This document shows positions 20,781 to 28,112 of a stretch of 64,000 nucleotides of DNA, one piece after another (within the stretch, counting starts at the first letter, position 1; every line of letters starts with the position of its first letter). This stretch comes from Rhizobium sp. ZPR4. GTDB taxonomy: Bacteria > Pseudomonadota > Alphaproteobacteria > Rhizobiales > Rhizobiaceae. Location: assembly GCF_040215725.1 (NCBI RefSeq), contig NZ_CP157967.1, positions 2,046,001-2,110,000 of the forward strand. The letters are read 5' to 3'. The notes beneath the pieces were generated by a model that saw only the letters and a list, made by a program, of their open reading frames with translations, was not told the DNA's origin and did not search any database. Made by a program: the position numbers and the translations under genes.

Positions 20781-21248
20781 CTAAAGCTCCACCAGACCCA
20801 GCTTCTTGACCTGCCTGATGGTCAGCATGGTGCGCACGGTGTCGACATGTTCATTCGCCGTCAGAACCTCGATGACGAAATCCTGGAACCGCGTGAGATT
20901 TTCCGCAACACAGTGCAGCAGGAAATCACTGTCGCCGGACACCATCCATGCCTGCCGAACCAGCGGCCATGCCGAAGTTGCACTGGCAAAAGCCTTGAGG
21001 TTCGCTTCCGACTGATGCTTGAGGCCGACCATGCAAAAGGCCACGAGATCGAAGCCCAGTTTCGGGCTGTTCAACATGGCGTGATAGCCTTCGATAACGC
21101 CTGCCTCTTCCAGCTTGCGCACGCGGCGCAGGCATGGCGGTGCCGAAATGCCAACCCGGTCTGCGAGCTCGACGTTGGTCATGCGTCCATCCCGCTGGAG
21201 TTCCCGCAGAATCTTGATATCGATGGCATCGAGCTCAGCGCGAAGCAC
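20781..21248 (-). CDS. lrp: Lrp/AsnC-family regulator
   Basis: A 155-residue feast/famine regulator. I place the start at GTG 21248, 8 bases after AAAGG, because it gives the normal Lrp length; longer frames add about 50 atypical residues. The N-terminal HTH (IDIKILRELQRDGRMTNVELADRVGISAPPCLRRVRKLEEAG) is followed by the RAM ligand domain (LVAFCMVGL, VSGDSDFLLHCVAENL). It is divergent from trxB across a region with an interrupted dyad, and is followed after 4 bp by the MptE-like gene. The ligand is probably an amino acid, from family knowledge. Confidence 0.92.
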   Translation of the reverse strand: MLRAELDAIDIKILRELQRDGRMTNVELADRVGISAPPCLRRVRKLEEAGVIEGYHAMLNSPKLGFDLVAFCMVGLKHQSEANLKAFASATSAWPLVRQAWMVSGDSDFLLHCVAENLTRFQDFVIEVLTANEHVDTVRTMLTIRQVKKLGLVEL

Positions 21249-21334
21249 TTTTTTGCCTTTCTTTAATTCCCCCTCGCCAGCTTCTATATAAGGCAGGAAA
21301 ATACGCAAGAAAGTTTCTCTCGCGTAGTTGATTC

Positions 21335-21364
21335 TTACACAAAGCAGATTTGCTCTGTGTGTAA
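21335..21364. promoter_or_regulatory. candidate regulator dyad between lrp and trxB
   Basis: TTACACA (21335-21341) and TGTGTAA (21358-21364) form the outer arms and AGCA/TGCT (21343-21346, 21351-21354) the inner arms of an interrupted dyad in the divergent region. It is AT-rich and could bind Lrp; binding is inference. Confidence 0.4.
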
Positions 21365-21486
21365 TGCAAGGCTGCCCTTGAATAAATGCATAAGGCAATC
21401 ATAAATGAAGCAGCGGATCGCGAAATCGCCTGCTTTGCGCGCTTGAAGCCGCGGTTTCCCAATCGCCGAAATTGAAAGGACTGACT

Positions 21487-22461
21487 ATGCCTGCCCGCCA
21501 CACGAAGGTGCTCATCATCGGTTCCGGCCCAGCCGGTTACACCGCCGCGGTTTATGCCGCGCGCGCGATGCTGCAGCCGGTTCTGATCGCCGGTCTCGAA
21601 CAAGGCGGCCAGCTGATGATCACGACCGATGTCGAGAACTATCCGGGCTTTGCCGATCCGATCCAGGGGCCATGGCTGATGGAGCAGATGCTGCAGCAGG
21701 CCCAGCATGTCGGCGCCGAGATCGTCAACGACCTCGTGACGGAAGTCGATACCAGCAAGCGTCCTTTCGTCGCCCATACCGACAGCGGCCAGGTCTGGAC
21801 CGCCGACACGCTCATCATTGCTACCGGCGCGAAGGCAAAGTGGCTCGGTATCGAAAGCGAGCAGCATTTCCAGGGCTTCGGCGTCTCTGCCTGTGCCACC
21901 TGCGACGGCTTCTTCTATCGCAACAAGGACGTGATCGTGGTCGGCGGCGGCAACAGCGCCGTCGAGGAAGCGCTTTACCTTTCCAACATCGCCAAATCGG
22001 TGACTGTGGTGCATCGCCGCGACACTTTCCGTTCGGAAAAGATCCTGCAGGAGCGTCTGTTCGCCAAGGCAAACGTGAGGATACTCTGGAATACCGAGGT
22101 TGCCGAGATCACCGGCACGCCGGCCAAGCCGCCGATGCCGCCATCGGTCACGGGGGCCCGCCTGCGCGATGCGCGCACTGGCGCCATCACCGACATGCCG
22201 ATCGACGGCGTCTTCGTTGCCATCGGCCATGCGCCGGCAACCGAGCTGTTCAAGGGCAAGCTGAAACTGAAAGACAATGGTTATCTCTGGACCGCACCGG
22301 ATTCGACCGCGACAAACGTGGAGGGAATCTATGCCGCCGGTGACGTGACCGACGATACGTTCCGGCAGGCGATCACAGCAGCGGGGATGGGCTGCATGGC
22401 CGCGCTTGAGGCAGAACGCTACTTGACCGGGCACATGCCCGTCGCCGTGGCTGCGGAGTGA
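21487..22461 (+). CDS. trxB: thioredoxin reductase
   Basis: A 324-residue flavoprotein that reduces thioredoxin with NADPH. FAD-binding VLIIGSGPAGYTAAVYAARA at the N-terminus, the redox-active CATC motif (SACATCDGFFYRN) near residue 138, the NADP-binding VVGGGNSAVEEAL, and a C-terminal FAD segment GIYAAGDVTDDTFRQAITAAGMGCMAA are all present. The ATG follows AAAGGA; an upstream in-frame TTG is less likely. The downstream LysR gene lsrB begins 24 bp later and is probably co-transcribed. Confidence 0.97.
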   Translation: MPARHTKVLIIGSGPAGYTAAVYAARAMLQPVLIAGLEQGGQLMITTDVENYPGFADPIQGPWLMEQMLQQAQHVGAEIVNDLVTEVDTSKRPFVAHTDSGQVWTADTLIIATGAKAKWLGIESEQHFQGFGVSACATCDGFFYRNKDVIVVGGGNSAVEEALYLSNIAKSVTVVHRRDTFRSEKILQERLFAKANVRILWNTEVAEITGTPAKPPMPPSVTGARLRDARTGAITDMPIDGVFVAIGHAPATELFKGKLKLKDNGYLWTAPDSTATNVEGIYAAGDVTDDTFRQAITAAGMGCMAALEAERYLTGHMPVAVAAE

Positions 22462-22484
22462 TGCAGCCGATGAGGGGAAACGGC

Positions 22485-23381
22485 ATGCCATTGGATTGGG
22501 ACAAGCTGCGTATCTTTCACGCGGCTGCCGAAGCGGGTTCGTTCACGCATGCGGCCGACAAGTTGCATTTGTCCCAATCCGCCATCAGCCGACAAGTCAG
22601 CGCTCTCGAGCAGGATGTCGGCATAAAACTCTTTCATCGCCATGCGCGCGGCCTCATCCTGACGGAACAGGGTGAGTTGCTCTACCGCACCGCCCATGAC
22701 GTTCTGCTGAAGCTCGAAACGGTCAAGATGCAATTGACCGAGACGACCGACAAGCCGAGCGGCAAGCTACGGGTTACTACGACGGTCGGCCTCGGCCAGG
22801 GCTGGCTGACCGACAAGATCCAGGAATTCCTGCAGCTCTATCCCGACATGTCGATCCAGCTCATCCTCGACAACGAAGAGCTGGACGTGAACATGCGCCA
22901 CGCAGACTGCGCCATTCGTCTGCGCCAGCCGCAGCAATCGGATCTGATCCAACGCAAGCTCTTCACCGTGCACATGCACGTCTATGCCGCCCCCTCCTAC
23001 ATCAACCGCTACGGCGAACCGCAGTCGGTTGAGGATCTGGACGAGCATCGCATCATCAGCTTCGGCGAGCCGGCACCGAATTACCTGCTTGACGTCAACT
23101 GGCTGGAGATCGCCGGCCGCTCATCCGACAATAAGCGCGTGCCGCATCTGCAGATCAACAGCCAGACGTCGATCAAGCGGGCCTGCCTGCTCGGTATCGG
23201 CATCGCCGTGCTGCCGGACTATATCGTCGGTCGTGACCCCGGCCTCATTCAACTGGCGATCAATGCAGATGTGCCATCCTTCGACACCTATTTCTGCTAT
23301 CCTGACGAGATGAAGAACGCGGCCAAGCTCAAGGTTTTTCGTGATTTTATCGTGGCGAAAGCTCGTAACTGGAATTTCTGA
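22485..23381 (+). CDS. lsrB: LysR-family regulator LsrB/VtlR
   Basis: A 298-residue LysR regulator. The winged helix spans about residues 5-63 (DKLRIFHAAAEAGSFTHAA, LHLSQSAISRQVSALE) and the effector domain starts near 92 (GKLRVTTTVGLGQGWL). Cysteines are at 142, 234 and 271. GAGGGG precedes this ATG by 7 bases. Location after trxB and before two AbcR sRNA genes matches Sinorhizobium lsrB and Agrobacterium/Brucella vtlR. Those proteins act in oxidative stress, LPS and symbiosis or virulence and control AbcR RNAs. The symbol rests on sequence type plus this gene order. Confidence 0.88.
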   Translation: MPLDWDKLRIFHAAAEAGSFTHAADKLHLSQSAISRQVSALEQDVGIKLFHRHARGLILTEQGELLYRTAHDVLLKLETVKMQLTETTDKPSGKLRVTTTVGLGQGWLTDKIQEFLQLYPDMSIQLILDNEELDVNMRHADCAIRLRQPQQSDLIQRKLFTVHMHVYAAPSYINRYGEPQSVEDLDEHRIISFGEPAPNYLLDVNWLEIAGRSSDNKRVPHLQINSQTSIKRACLLGIGIAVLPDYIVGRDPGLIQLAINADVPSFDTYFCYPDEMKNAAKLKVFRDFIVAKARNWNF

Positions 23382-23442
23382 CGAAGGTAAGCCACTGATA
23401 ACGAACTCTTTTTACGGCTAGTATATCAGCCACGCATATGAC

Positions 23443-23457
23443 GCATAGCTGATATGC
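23443..23457 (+). promoter_or_regulatory. GCAT-N7-ATGC dyad upstream of the first AbcR-type sRNA
   Basis: A 15-bp interrupted palindrome centred about 54 bp before the inferred start of the first sRNA. An equivalent dyad sits at the same distance before the second copy (23646-23660). The position fits a LysR-type activator site, most simply LsrB. Sequence symmetry and spacing are seen; the protein is inferred. Confidence 0.55.
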
Positions 23458-23468
23458 ACAAATGAGAG

Positions 23469-23497
23469 TTGAAGCCTGCACATTTAACTACCATATC
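23469..23497 (+). promoter_or_regulatory. promoter of first AbcR-type sRNA
   Basis: TTGAAG (23469-23474) and CATATC (23492-23497) with a 17-base spacer, 6 bases before the inferred start A at 23504. The second copy has the same geometry. Confidence 0.6.
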
Positions 23498-23503
23498 GCA
23501 CAT

Positions 23504-23619
23504 AGCTGATGCACACGGTGGCTTTTCCTCCCAGTTCCACCGCATTGGCTGTTCCCCTCTGGAGGTTTTTGACCTTCATACCTATAGGGCCCTGGTTTAC
23601 TCCGGAGGCCCTTTTTTTT
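23504..23619 (+). ncRNA. abcR: AbcR-type (alpha-r15) trans-acting sRNA, copy 1
   Basis: About 116 nt. The 5' hairpin is GGTGG (23517-23521) / CCACC (23537-23541), with CTCCCA (23528-23533) exposed in its loop, the type of anti-Shine-Dalgarno element AbcR RNAs use to repress ABC-transporter mRNAs with Hfq. A CCTC/GAGG hairpin follows. The terminator stem AGGGCC (23586-23591) / GGCCCT (23607-23612) ends in eight T. The first 66 nt are identical to the copy at 23707. Tandem placement after lsrB matches the AbcR1/AbcR2 locus of Sinorhizobium and Agrobacterium; I cannot tell which copy is AbcR1. Confidence 0.87.
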
Positions 23620-23645
23620 GCCCTTTTGCTGCTGACGTAGCAAAC

Positions 23646-23660
23646 GCATAACTGCCATGC
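23646..23660 (+). promoter_or_regulatory. GCAT-N7-ATGC dyad upstream of the second AbcR-type sRNA
   Basis: Same dyad as at 23443-23457, exactly 203 bp downstream and again centred about 54 bp before the inferred sRNA start. The N7 differs between the copies while the arms are kept. Confidence 0.55.
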
Positions 23661-23671
23661 ACAAAAAAGCA

Positions 23672-23700
23672 TTGCGCACTGCACAAATTAGCATCATAAC
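23672..23700 (+). promoter_or_regulatory. promoter of second AbcR-type sRNA
   Basis: TTGCGC (23672-23677), 17-base spacer, CATAAC (23695-23700), then 6 bases to the inferred start A at 23707. Same spacing as copy 1 but different hexamers, so the two copies may differ in strength. Confidence 0.58.
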
Positions 23701-23706
23701 GCACTC

Positions 23707-23823
23707 AGCTGATGCACACGGTGGCTTTTCCTCCCAGTTCCACCGCATTGGCTGTTCCCCTCTGGAGGTTTTGACCTTCACACCTATAAGGGCCCTGGTT
23801 TATACCGGTGGCCCTCTTTTTTT
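23707..23823 (+). ncRNA. abcR: AbcR-type (alpha-r15) trans-acting sRNA, copy 2
   Basis: About 117 nt, near-identical to copy 1. The first 66 nt, including the 5' hairpin and its CTCCCA loop, match exactly. The 3' part differs by a few substitutions and indels that keep the terminator stem AGGGCC (23789-23794) / GGCCCT (23810-23815), followed by CTTTTTTT. The sequence that varies is mostly in the terminator loop and the linker. Both copies should have overlapping mRNA targets, with differences arising mainly from their promoters. Confidence 0.87.
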
Positions 23824-23883
23824 GCCCATTTTCTAAGCACACGCTCCGGCTGCCTTGCAGAAAATAATGTTCTGCGCCGCCCT

Positions 23884-23927
23884 TGATATATCGAAAAGCA
23901 TCGATACATAAATCGAAATTATTCGAT
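23884..23927 (+). promoter_or_regulatory. arsR promoter with two phased operator dyads
   Basis: TTGATA (23884-23889) and CATAAA (23907-23912) with a 17-base spacer form a likely promoter. Two dyads overlap it: ATCGAA-N4-ATCGAT (23890-23905, one mismatch) and the perfect ATCGAA-N4-TTCGAT (23912-23927). Their centres are 22 bp apart, two helical turns, which suits cooperative binding by an ArsR dimer pair and autorepression. Confidence 0.6.
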
Positions 23928-23945
23928 ATTCATGCGGTGAACGCC

Positions 23946-24239
23946 ATGGACAAGAACGAGATATTGAAGGCTCTGGCCCATCCGGCCCGGCTCGAAATCC
24001 TCAACCACCTGAAAGACCCGTACGCTCATTTCCCGACCCAGGAACACCCGCTGGAGCTTGGCGTTTGCGCCAGCCAGTTCGAACGCTGCGGCCTGTCACA
24101 GTCGACCGTATCGGCCCATTTGAGCACGCTGCATCGCGCCGGTCTGGTGACGACGCGACGCCTCGGCCAATGGATTTTCTACAAGCGCAACGAGGAGACC
24201 ATCGCCGAATTCCTCGAAGCCATGCAGAAGGAACTGTGA
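23946..24239 (+). CDS. ArsR-family transcriptional regulator
   Basis: A 97-residue ArsR/SmtB-type winged-helix repressor (MDKNEILKALAHPARLEILNHL, LSQSTVSAHLSTLHRAGLVTTRRLGQWIFYKRN). The start MDKNE gives the usual length. It has two cysteines (GVCASQFERCGLSQ) just before the recognition helix, which could sense electrophiles or metals, but no classical CVC arsenic motif. It precedes an Old Yellow Enzyme gene by 133 bp, an arrangement like repressor-reductase pairs that respond to electrophiles. Probably represses itself and the reductase through the two dyads upstream. Confidence 0.9.
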   Translation: MDKNEILKALAHPARLEILNHLKDPYAHFPTQEHPLELGVCASQFERCGLSQSTVSAHLSTLHRAGLVTTRRLGQWIFYKRNEETIAEFLEAMQKEL

Positions 24240-24372
24240 AGATGCGTCATGCGCTCCTCGTGCTCGCGCTCAATTCCTTCGCCATCGGCGCAACCGAAAA
24301 AGAAGAGGCACCTACCTCTTCCTGATCCCCTCCTCCTCTCTTTCTTCTCTCCCTCATAGAAAGGACTACCCC

Positions 24373-25485
24373 ATGACCAAATTGTTCGAACCGACGAAGC
24401 TCGGCGATATTTCCATCGCCAACCGCATCGTCATGGCGCCCCTGACGCGCAATCGCTCGCCGAATGCTGTGCCGAACGATCTGAATGTCAAATATTATGC
24501 CCAGCGCGCGACCGCGGGCCTGATCATCACCGAGGCAACGGCAATCACCCATCAGGGTCAAGGCTACGCCGACGTTCCCGGTCTCTACAGCAAGGAAGCA
24601 CTGGACGGCTGGAAGAAGGTGACGGACGCGGTACACGCCAATGGCGGCAAGATCGTCGTGCAGATGTGGCATGTCGGCCGTATCTCCCATACCACCCTGC
24701 AGCCGAATGGCGGCAAGCCGGTCTCGTCGACCTCCAGGCGCGCTGAAAACTCCAAAACCTATCTGGTCAACAGCGATGGCACCGGCGGCTTTGCCGACGT
24801 TTCCGAGCCGCGCGCACTCGAAACCTCCGAAATAGCGGGCATCATCGAAGATTACCGCAAGGCCGCCCGCGCTGCGATCGATGCCGGTTTCGACGGCGTC
24901 GAGATCCATGGCGCCAACGGCTATCTGATCGACCAGTTCCTGCGTGGCGACATCAATGACCGTACCGACCAGTATGGTGGCTCGATCGAGAACCGCACCC
25001 GCTTCCTGTTCGAAGTGGTCGATGCCATCACCAAGGAAATCGGCGCAGGCCGCACGGCGATCCGCATCTCGCCGGTCACGCCCTCTGGCGACGCCAGCGA
25101 TCCCGCCCCGCAGCAGCTCTTCACTAAGGTCGTTGAAGGCCTGGCGAAATACGGCCTCGCCTATATCCACGTCGTTGAAGGCCAGACCGGCGGCAAGCGC
25201 GACTTCCTGCCTTTCGACTACGATGCGCTGCACACGGCCTATAAGGCTGCAGGCGGCACGGCTGGCTGGATGCTCAACAATGCCTACACCCGTGAAATGG
25301 CGATCGAAGCCGTCGATAGCGGCAAGGCCGATGTCGTTGCCTTCGGCAAGCCGTTTATTTCGAACCCGGATCTCGTTCGCCGCCTGAAGGAAAACGCACC
25401 GCTTGCGACGTGGGATCAGGCAACGCTCTACGGCGGCGGCGCCAAGGGCTATGCCGATTATCCGACGCTCGACGAAGCAGCCTGA
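24373..25485 (+). CDS. Old Yellow Enzyme-family alkene reductase
   Basis: A 370-residue FMN-dependent TIM-barrel oxidoreductase of the NemA/XenB group, which reduces electron-poor alkenes, N-ethylmaleimide and nitroesters with NAD(P)H. Family landmarks: LGDISIANRIVMAPLTRNRS, a WHVGRISH-type substrate-binding region, DGVEIHGANGYLIDQFLRGDINDRTDQYGGSIENR, and the C-terminal FMN phosphate site DVVAFGKPFISNPDL. AGAAAGGA precedes the ATG. It is downstream of, and probably controlled by, the ArsR regulator at 23946. Confidence 0.95.
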   Translation: MTKLFEPTKLGDISIANRIVMAPLTRNRSPNAVPNDLNVKYYAQRATAGLIITEATAITHQGQGYADVPGLYSKEALDGWKKVTDAVHANGGKIVVQMWHVGRISHTTLQPNGGKPVSSTSRRAENSKTYLVNSDGTGGFADVSEPRALETSEIAGIIEDYRKAARAAIDAGFDGVEIHGANGYLIDQFLRGDINDRTDQYGGSIENRTRFLFEVVDAITKEIGAGRTAIRISPVTPSGDASDPAPQQLFTKVVEGLAKYGLAYIHVVEGQTGGKRDFLPFDYDALHTAYKAAGGTAGWMLNNAYTREMAIEAVDSGKADVVAFGKPFISNPDLVRRLKENAPLATWDQATLYGGGAKGYADYPTLDEAA

Positions 25486-25515
25486 TTAGGGCTTCCCAAC
25501 CAGATTGCGCTTTCG

Positions 25516-25553
25516 ACAAAGAGCCCTCGCAACTCATGCTGCGGGGGCTTTCC
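25516..25553 (+). terminator. terminator after the Old Yellow Enzyme gene
   Basis: Stem GCCCTCGCA (25523-25531) / TGCGGGGGC (25540-25548), one wobble, extended by an AAAG/CTTT pair across a bulged A. It lies between convergent genes. Confidence 0.6.
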
Positions 25554-25618
25554 ATATCGGCTTCTGAAGCGGGTGCAACGAGCCAGGCCGAACAGGCATC
25601 CGCGCGGTAAAGATCTCC

Positions 25619-26596
25619 TCACGCAGCTTGCAGGCAACCGATCGACGCCAGGCTGCTGCGAACCGCCTCATCGATCGGCGTATGAGGCTCTTCGCCGAGT
25701 GCAGCCACGAGCTTGTCATTCCGCATCTGCAGCGGCACGTCCCATAGATAGCTCATTTCGCGCAGTTCCCGCATCAATGTCACGAAGGGAGCGGCCAGCG
25801 GCACCATCCACCAGGGAAACGACTTCACCTTCACCCTATGTCCAAGCACACGCTGCACGGCTTCGATCATCTGCCTTCCGTCTCCATCCCAATGGCCACG
25901 CATATGATAGACGGCGAAGGCCGGCAGCTGGTCGCCCTTCTCGATCAACCGGATCATGGTTTCGGCGACATCAGGCAAATAGGCCCATTGATGGCCGACA
26001 CCGCGCTTGCCCGGATAGGTCATCGAGCTGATAGGCTTGCCCGGCGTCACCATGGCTTGAGAAAACCAGCTGTTGGCGCGGGCGCCGCCGAAGAAATCGC
26101 CGGCGCGTACGATGATGACAGGGGTATCGCCCTGCTCTGCTGCCGCCCTCAGACGCCGCTCCATCTGCACGCGGATGGCGCCCTTGCGGGTCTTCGGCCG
26201 TTGCGCGCTGTCTTCCGTGACATTCGGGAACACATCGGGACCGAAATTATAGACCGTGCCGGGCAGCACGATGCGCGCACCGACCGCCTTGGCGGCGGCG
26301 ATCGTATTGTCGAGCATCGGCAGGACGACCTTGCCCCAATTGCGATAGCCGGGCGGGTTGACCGCATGCACGATAACATCCGCACCTTGCGCGGCCTTCA
26401 GAACATCCTCCGCCTGCATGGCATCGCCCTGGAACCAGTCGAACTCCGGCTGGCGGCTGGCGGCCTCGGCCGCATTGCGGTTCAGTGCCCGGATACGCCA
26501 GCCGCGAAGGGCAAGCCCTTCCGCGACAGCGCCGCCAATGCCGCCGGTAGCGCCGAGTATCAGGGCCGTTTTGTTATTTTCTGTCTGGTTGCTCAT
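25619..26596 (-). CDS. NAD-dependent epimerase/SDR-family protein
   Basis: A 325-residue Rossmann-fold protein. The dinucleotide-binding motif GATGGIGG is in TALILGATGGIGGAVAEGLALRGWRIRAL. The sequence then follows the atypical/extended SDR pattern, with GADVIVHAVNPPGYRNWGKVVLPMLDNTIAAAKAVGARIVLPG and a GVGHQWAYLPDVAETM C-terminal segment. No clear active-site YxxxK is visible, so it may be an NmrA-like redox sensor or an atypical reductase. It is divergent from a LysR gene, separated by 92 bp, and likely its target. Confidence 0.85.
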   Translation of the reverse strand: MSNQTENNKTALILGATGGIGGAVAEGLALRGWRIRALNRNAAEAASRQPEFDWFQGDAMQAEDVLKAAQGADVIVHAVNPPGYRNWGKVVLPMLDNTIAAAKAVGARIVLPGTVYNFGPDVFPNVTEDSAQRPKTRKGAIRVQMERRLRAAAEQGDTPVIIVRAGDFFGGARANSWFSQAMVTPGKPISSMTYPGKRGVGHQWAYLPDVAETMIRLIEKGDQLPAFAVYHMRGHWDGDGRQMIEAVQRVLGHRVKVKSFPWWMVPLAAPFVTLMRELREMSYLWDVPLQMRNDKLVAALGEEPHTPIDEAVRSSLASIGCLQAA

Positions 26597-26676
26597 GGTC
26601 ATCTCCATCGGTTTCGATGAGCTGACTATGCTTCGCGCCGACGATAAACGAAATTGCCGAAAAATCTGCAGATGCT

Positions 26677-26690
26677 ATACATAAATGTAT
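26677..26690. promoter_or_regulatory. 14-bp palindrome overlapping the lysR start codon
   Basis: ATACAT-AA-ATGTAT is a perfect inverted repeat whose right arm includes the first two bases of the lysR ATG (26689). It lies in the SDR/lysR divergent region and would suit negative autoregulation. Confidence 0.45.
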
Positions 26691-27597
26691 GACATTACAT
26701 TCTGATCCAAGCTGGGATTTCTATCGCACATTTCTCGCCGTGCTGGAGCACGGCTCGCTGTCGGCCGCTGCCCGCGAACTCGGCCTGACACAGCCGACGG
26801 TCGGCCGTCATATCGACGCGTTGGAGCAATCGGTCGGCGCGGAATTGTTCACGCGGTCGCAGCAGGGTCTGCTGCCGACCGATACCGCCCTCGTTCTGAA
26901 GCCTTACGCCGAGACACTGGCAAGTACCACCGCAGCCCTACTGCGTGCGGCGTCCAGCTCGAAGGACGAGGTCAGCGGCACAGTGCGCATCAGCGCCAGC
27001 GAGGTCATCGGTGTCGAAGTATTGCCGCCGATTCTTGCCAGGCTGCAAGCGCGTTACCCCGATCTGAACGTGGAGCTATCTGCCTCCGATGCCGTGGAGG
27101 ATCTGCTGCAGCGTGAAGCCGATATCGCCGTGCGCATGGTCGCGCCGGCGCAGGAGGCGTTGTTGGCTCGACATATCGGCATCGTCTCACTCGGCCTGTT
27201 CGCGCATCGCGACTATGTCCAACACAACAGGAAGCCTGAAACCGTCGGGGAATTGCGCAGGCACAAGCTCATCGGCTTTGACCGCCAGACTGCCTATATA
27301 CGCATGATGACGAAGCGCTATCCGATGCTCGAAGGCGCCACCTTCAGCTTTCGTTCCGATCACAGCATCGCGCTCCATAATGCACTGCGCGCCGGCATGG
27401 GCATCAGCTTCCTTCAAATCCCCTTGGCAAACCGCGATCCGAACCTCGTGCGCGTGTTGCCGGAGATTGAAGTGTCGATCGACACCTGGGTCGTCATGCA
27501 CGAAAATCTCAAGACATCACCACGCTGTCGCGTAACGTTCGACGCTCTCGTCGAGGGATTGCTCGATCATATCAAGGAAAACAATCGGGAAGCATGA
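26689..27597 (+). CDS. LysR-family transcriptional regulator
   Basis: A 302-residue LysR protein with an N-terminal winged helix (YRTFLAVLEHGSLSAAARELGLTQPTVGRHIDALEQ) and an effector domain from about residue 88 (GTVRISASEVIGVEVLPPILARL). It is divergent from the SDR gene, a likely target. The stop codon overlaps the grpB-like start by 4 bp (ATGA), so these two are translationally coupled. Confidence 0.93.
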   Translation: MTLHSDPSWDFYRTFLAVLEHGSLSAAARELGLTQPTVGRHIDALEQSVGAELFTRSQQGLLPTDTALVLKPYAETLASTTAALLRAASSSKDEVSGTVRISASEVIGVEVLPPILARLQARYPDLNVELSASDAVEDLLQREADIAVRMVAPAQEALLARHIGIVSLGLFAHRDYVQHNRKPETVGELRRHKLIGFDRQTAYIRMMTKRYPMLEGATFSFRSDHSIALHNALRAGMGISFLQIPLANRDPNLVRVLPEIEVSIDTWVVMHENLKTSPRCRVTFDALVEGLLDHIKENNREA

Positions 27598-28112
27598 TGG
27601 GATCGGCGGTTGAACTGGTGCCTTACGACCGTGCATGGCCGGAGGATTTCGAACACATTCGCGAAAAGCTCGAACGATTGCTGGCGCCCTACGCGGTCAC
27701 GATAGAGCACATCGGTAGCACATCCGTTCCCGGCATCGCCGCAAAACCGCTGATCGACGTCGACATCATCCTGCGTAGTGCTGCCGATATCCCCGTGGCA
27801 ACACAGCGCCTTCTCGACCAAGGCTACGAACCACGCGGCAATCGCTATGACGACGATGTCTGGGCCTTCATGCGGCGCGACGGCAGACCGCCGGAACGCA
27901 TCTATCTCTGCCCGCCCAACAACCGGACGCACGAGCACAGGGTGATCTTTCGGGATTATCTTCGTGCGCACCCGGCAGAAGCCACGGCCTATGCAGCGCT
28001 GAAACTGGAGCTCGCCGAAATCCATCGGCATGACGGCGATCGCTACACCACCGAGAAGCGTCACTTCATCGACGCGATCATGGAAAAGGCATCAAATAAA
28101 CCGAAGGGCTAA
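27594..28112 (+). CDS. GrpB/UPF0157 family nucleotidyltransferase-like protein
   Basis: A 172-residue GrpB-family protein of normal length. Landmarks are VELVPYDRAWPEDFEHIREKLERLLA, the IEHIGSTSVPGIAAKPLIDVDIIL segment with its GS and Asp-x-Asp (nucleotidyltransferase-like), and RDYLRAHPAEATAYAALK. The family resembles nucleotidyltransferase-fold proteins, but its substrate is not settled. Overlaps the upstream lysR gene by 4 bp and the convergent DUF2188 gene by 4 bp. Confidence 0.9.
   Translation: MMGSAVELVPYDRAWPEDFEHIREKLERLLAPYAVTIEHIGSTSVPGIAAKPLIDVDIILRSAADIPVATQRLLDQGYEPRGNRYDDDVWAFMRRDGRPPERIYLCPPNNRTHEHRVIFRDYLRAHPAEATAYAALKLELAEIHRHDGDRYTTEKRHFIDAIMEKASNKPKG

Noticed and set aside
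23469..23781. Short open frames across the sRNA region
   Set aside because: They are explained by the repeated sRNA genes with promoters, hairpins and terminators; the frames are not conserved between the two copies.
24242..24325. A 27-codon frame after arsR that could be a leader peptide
   Set aside because: No ribosome site of quality and no terminator or antiterminator structure following it.
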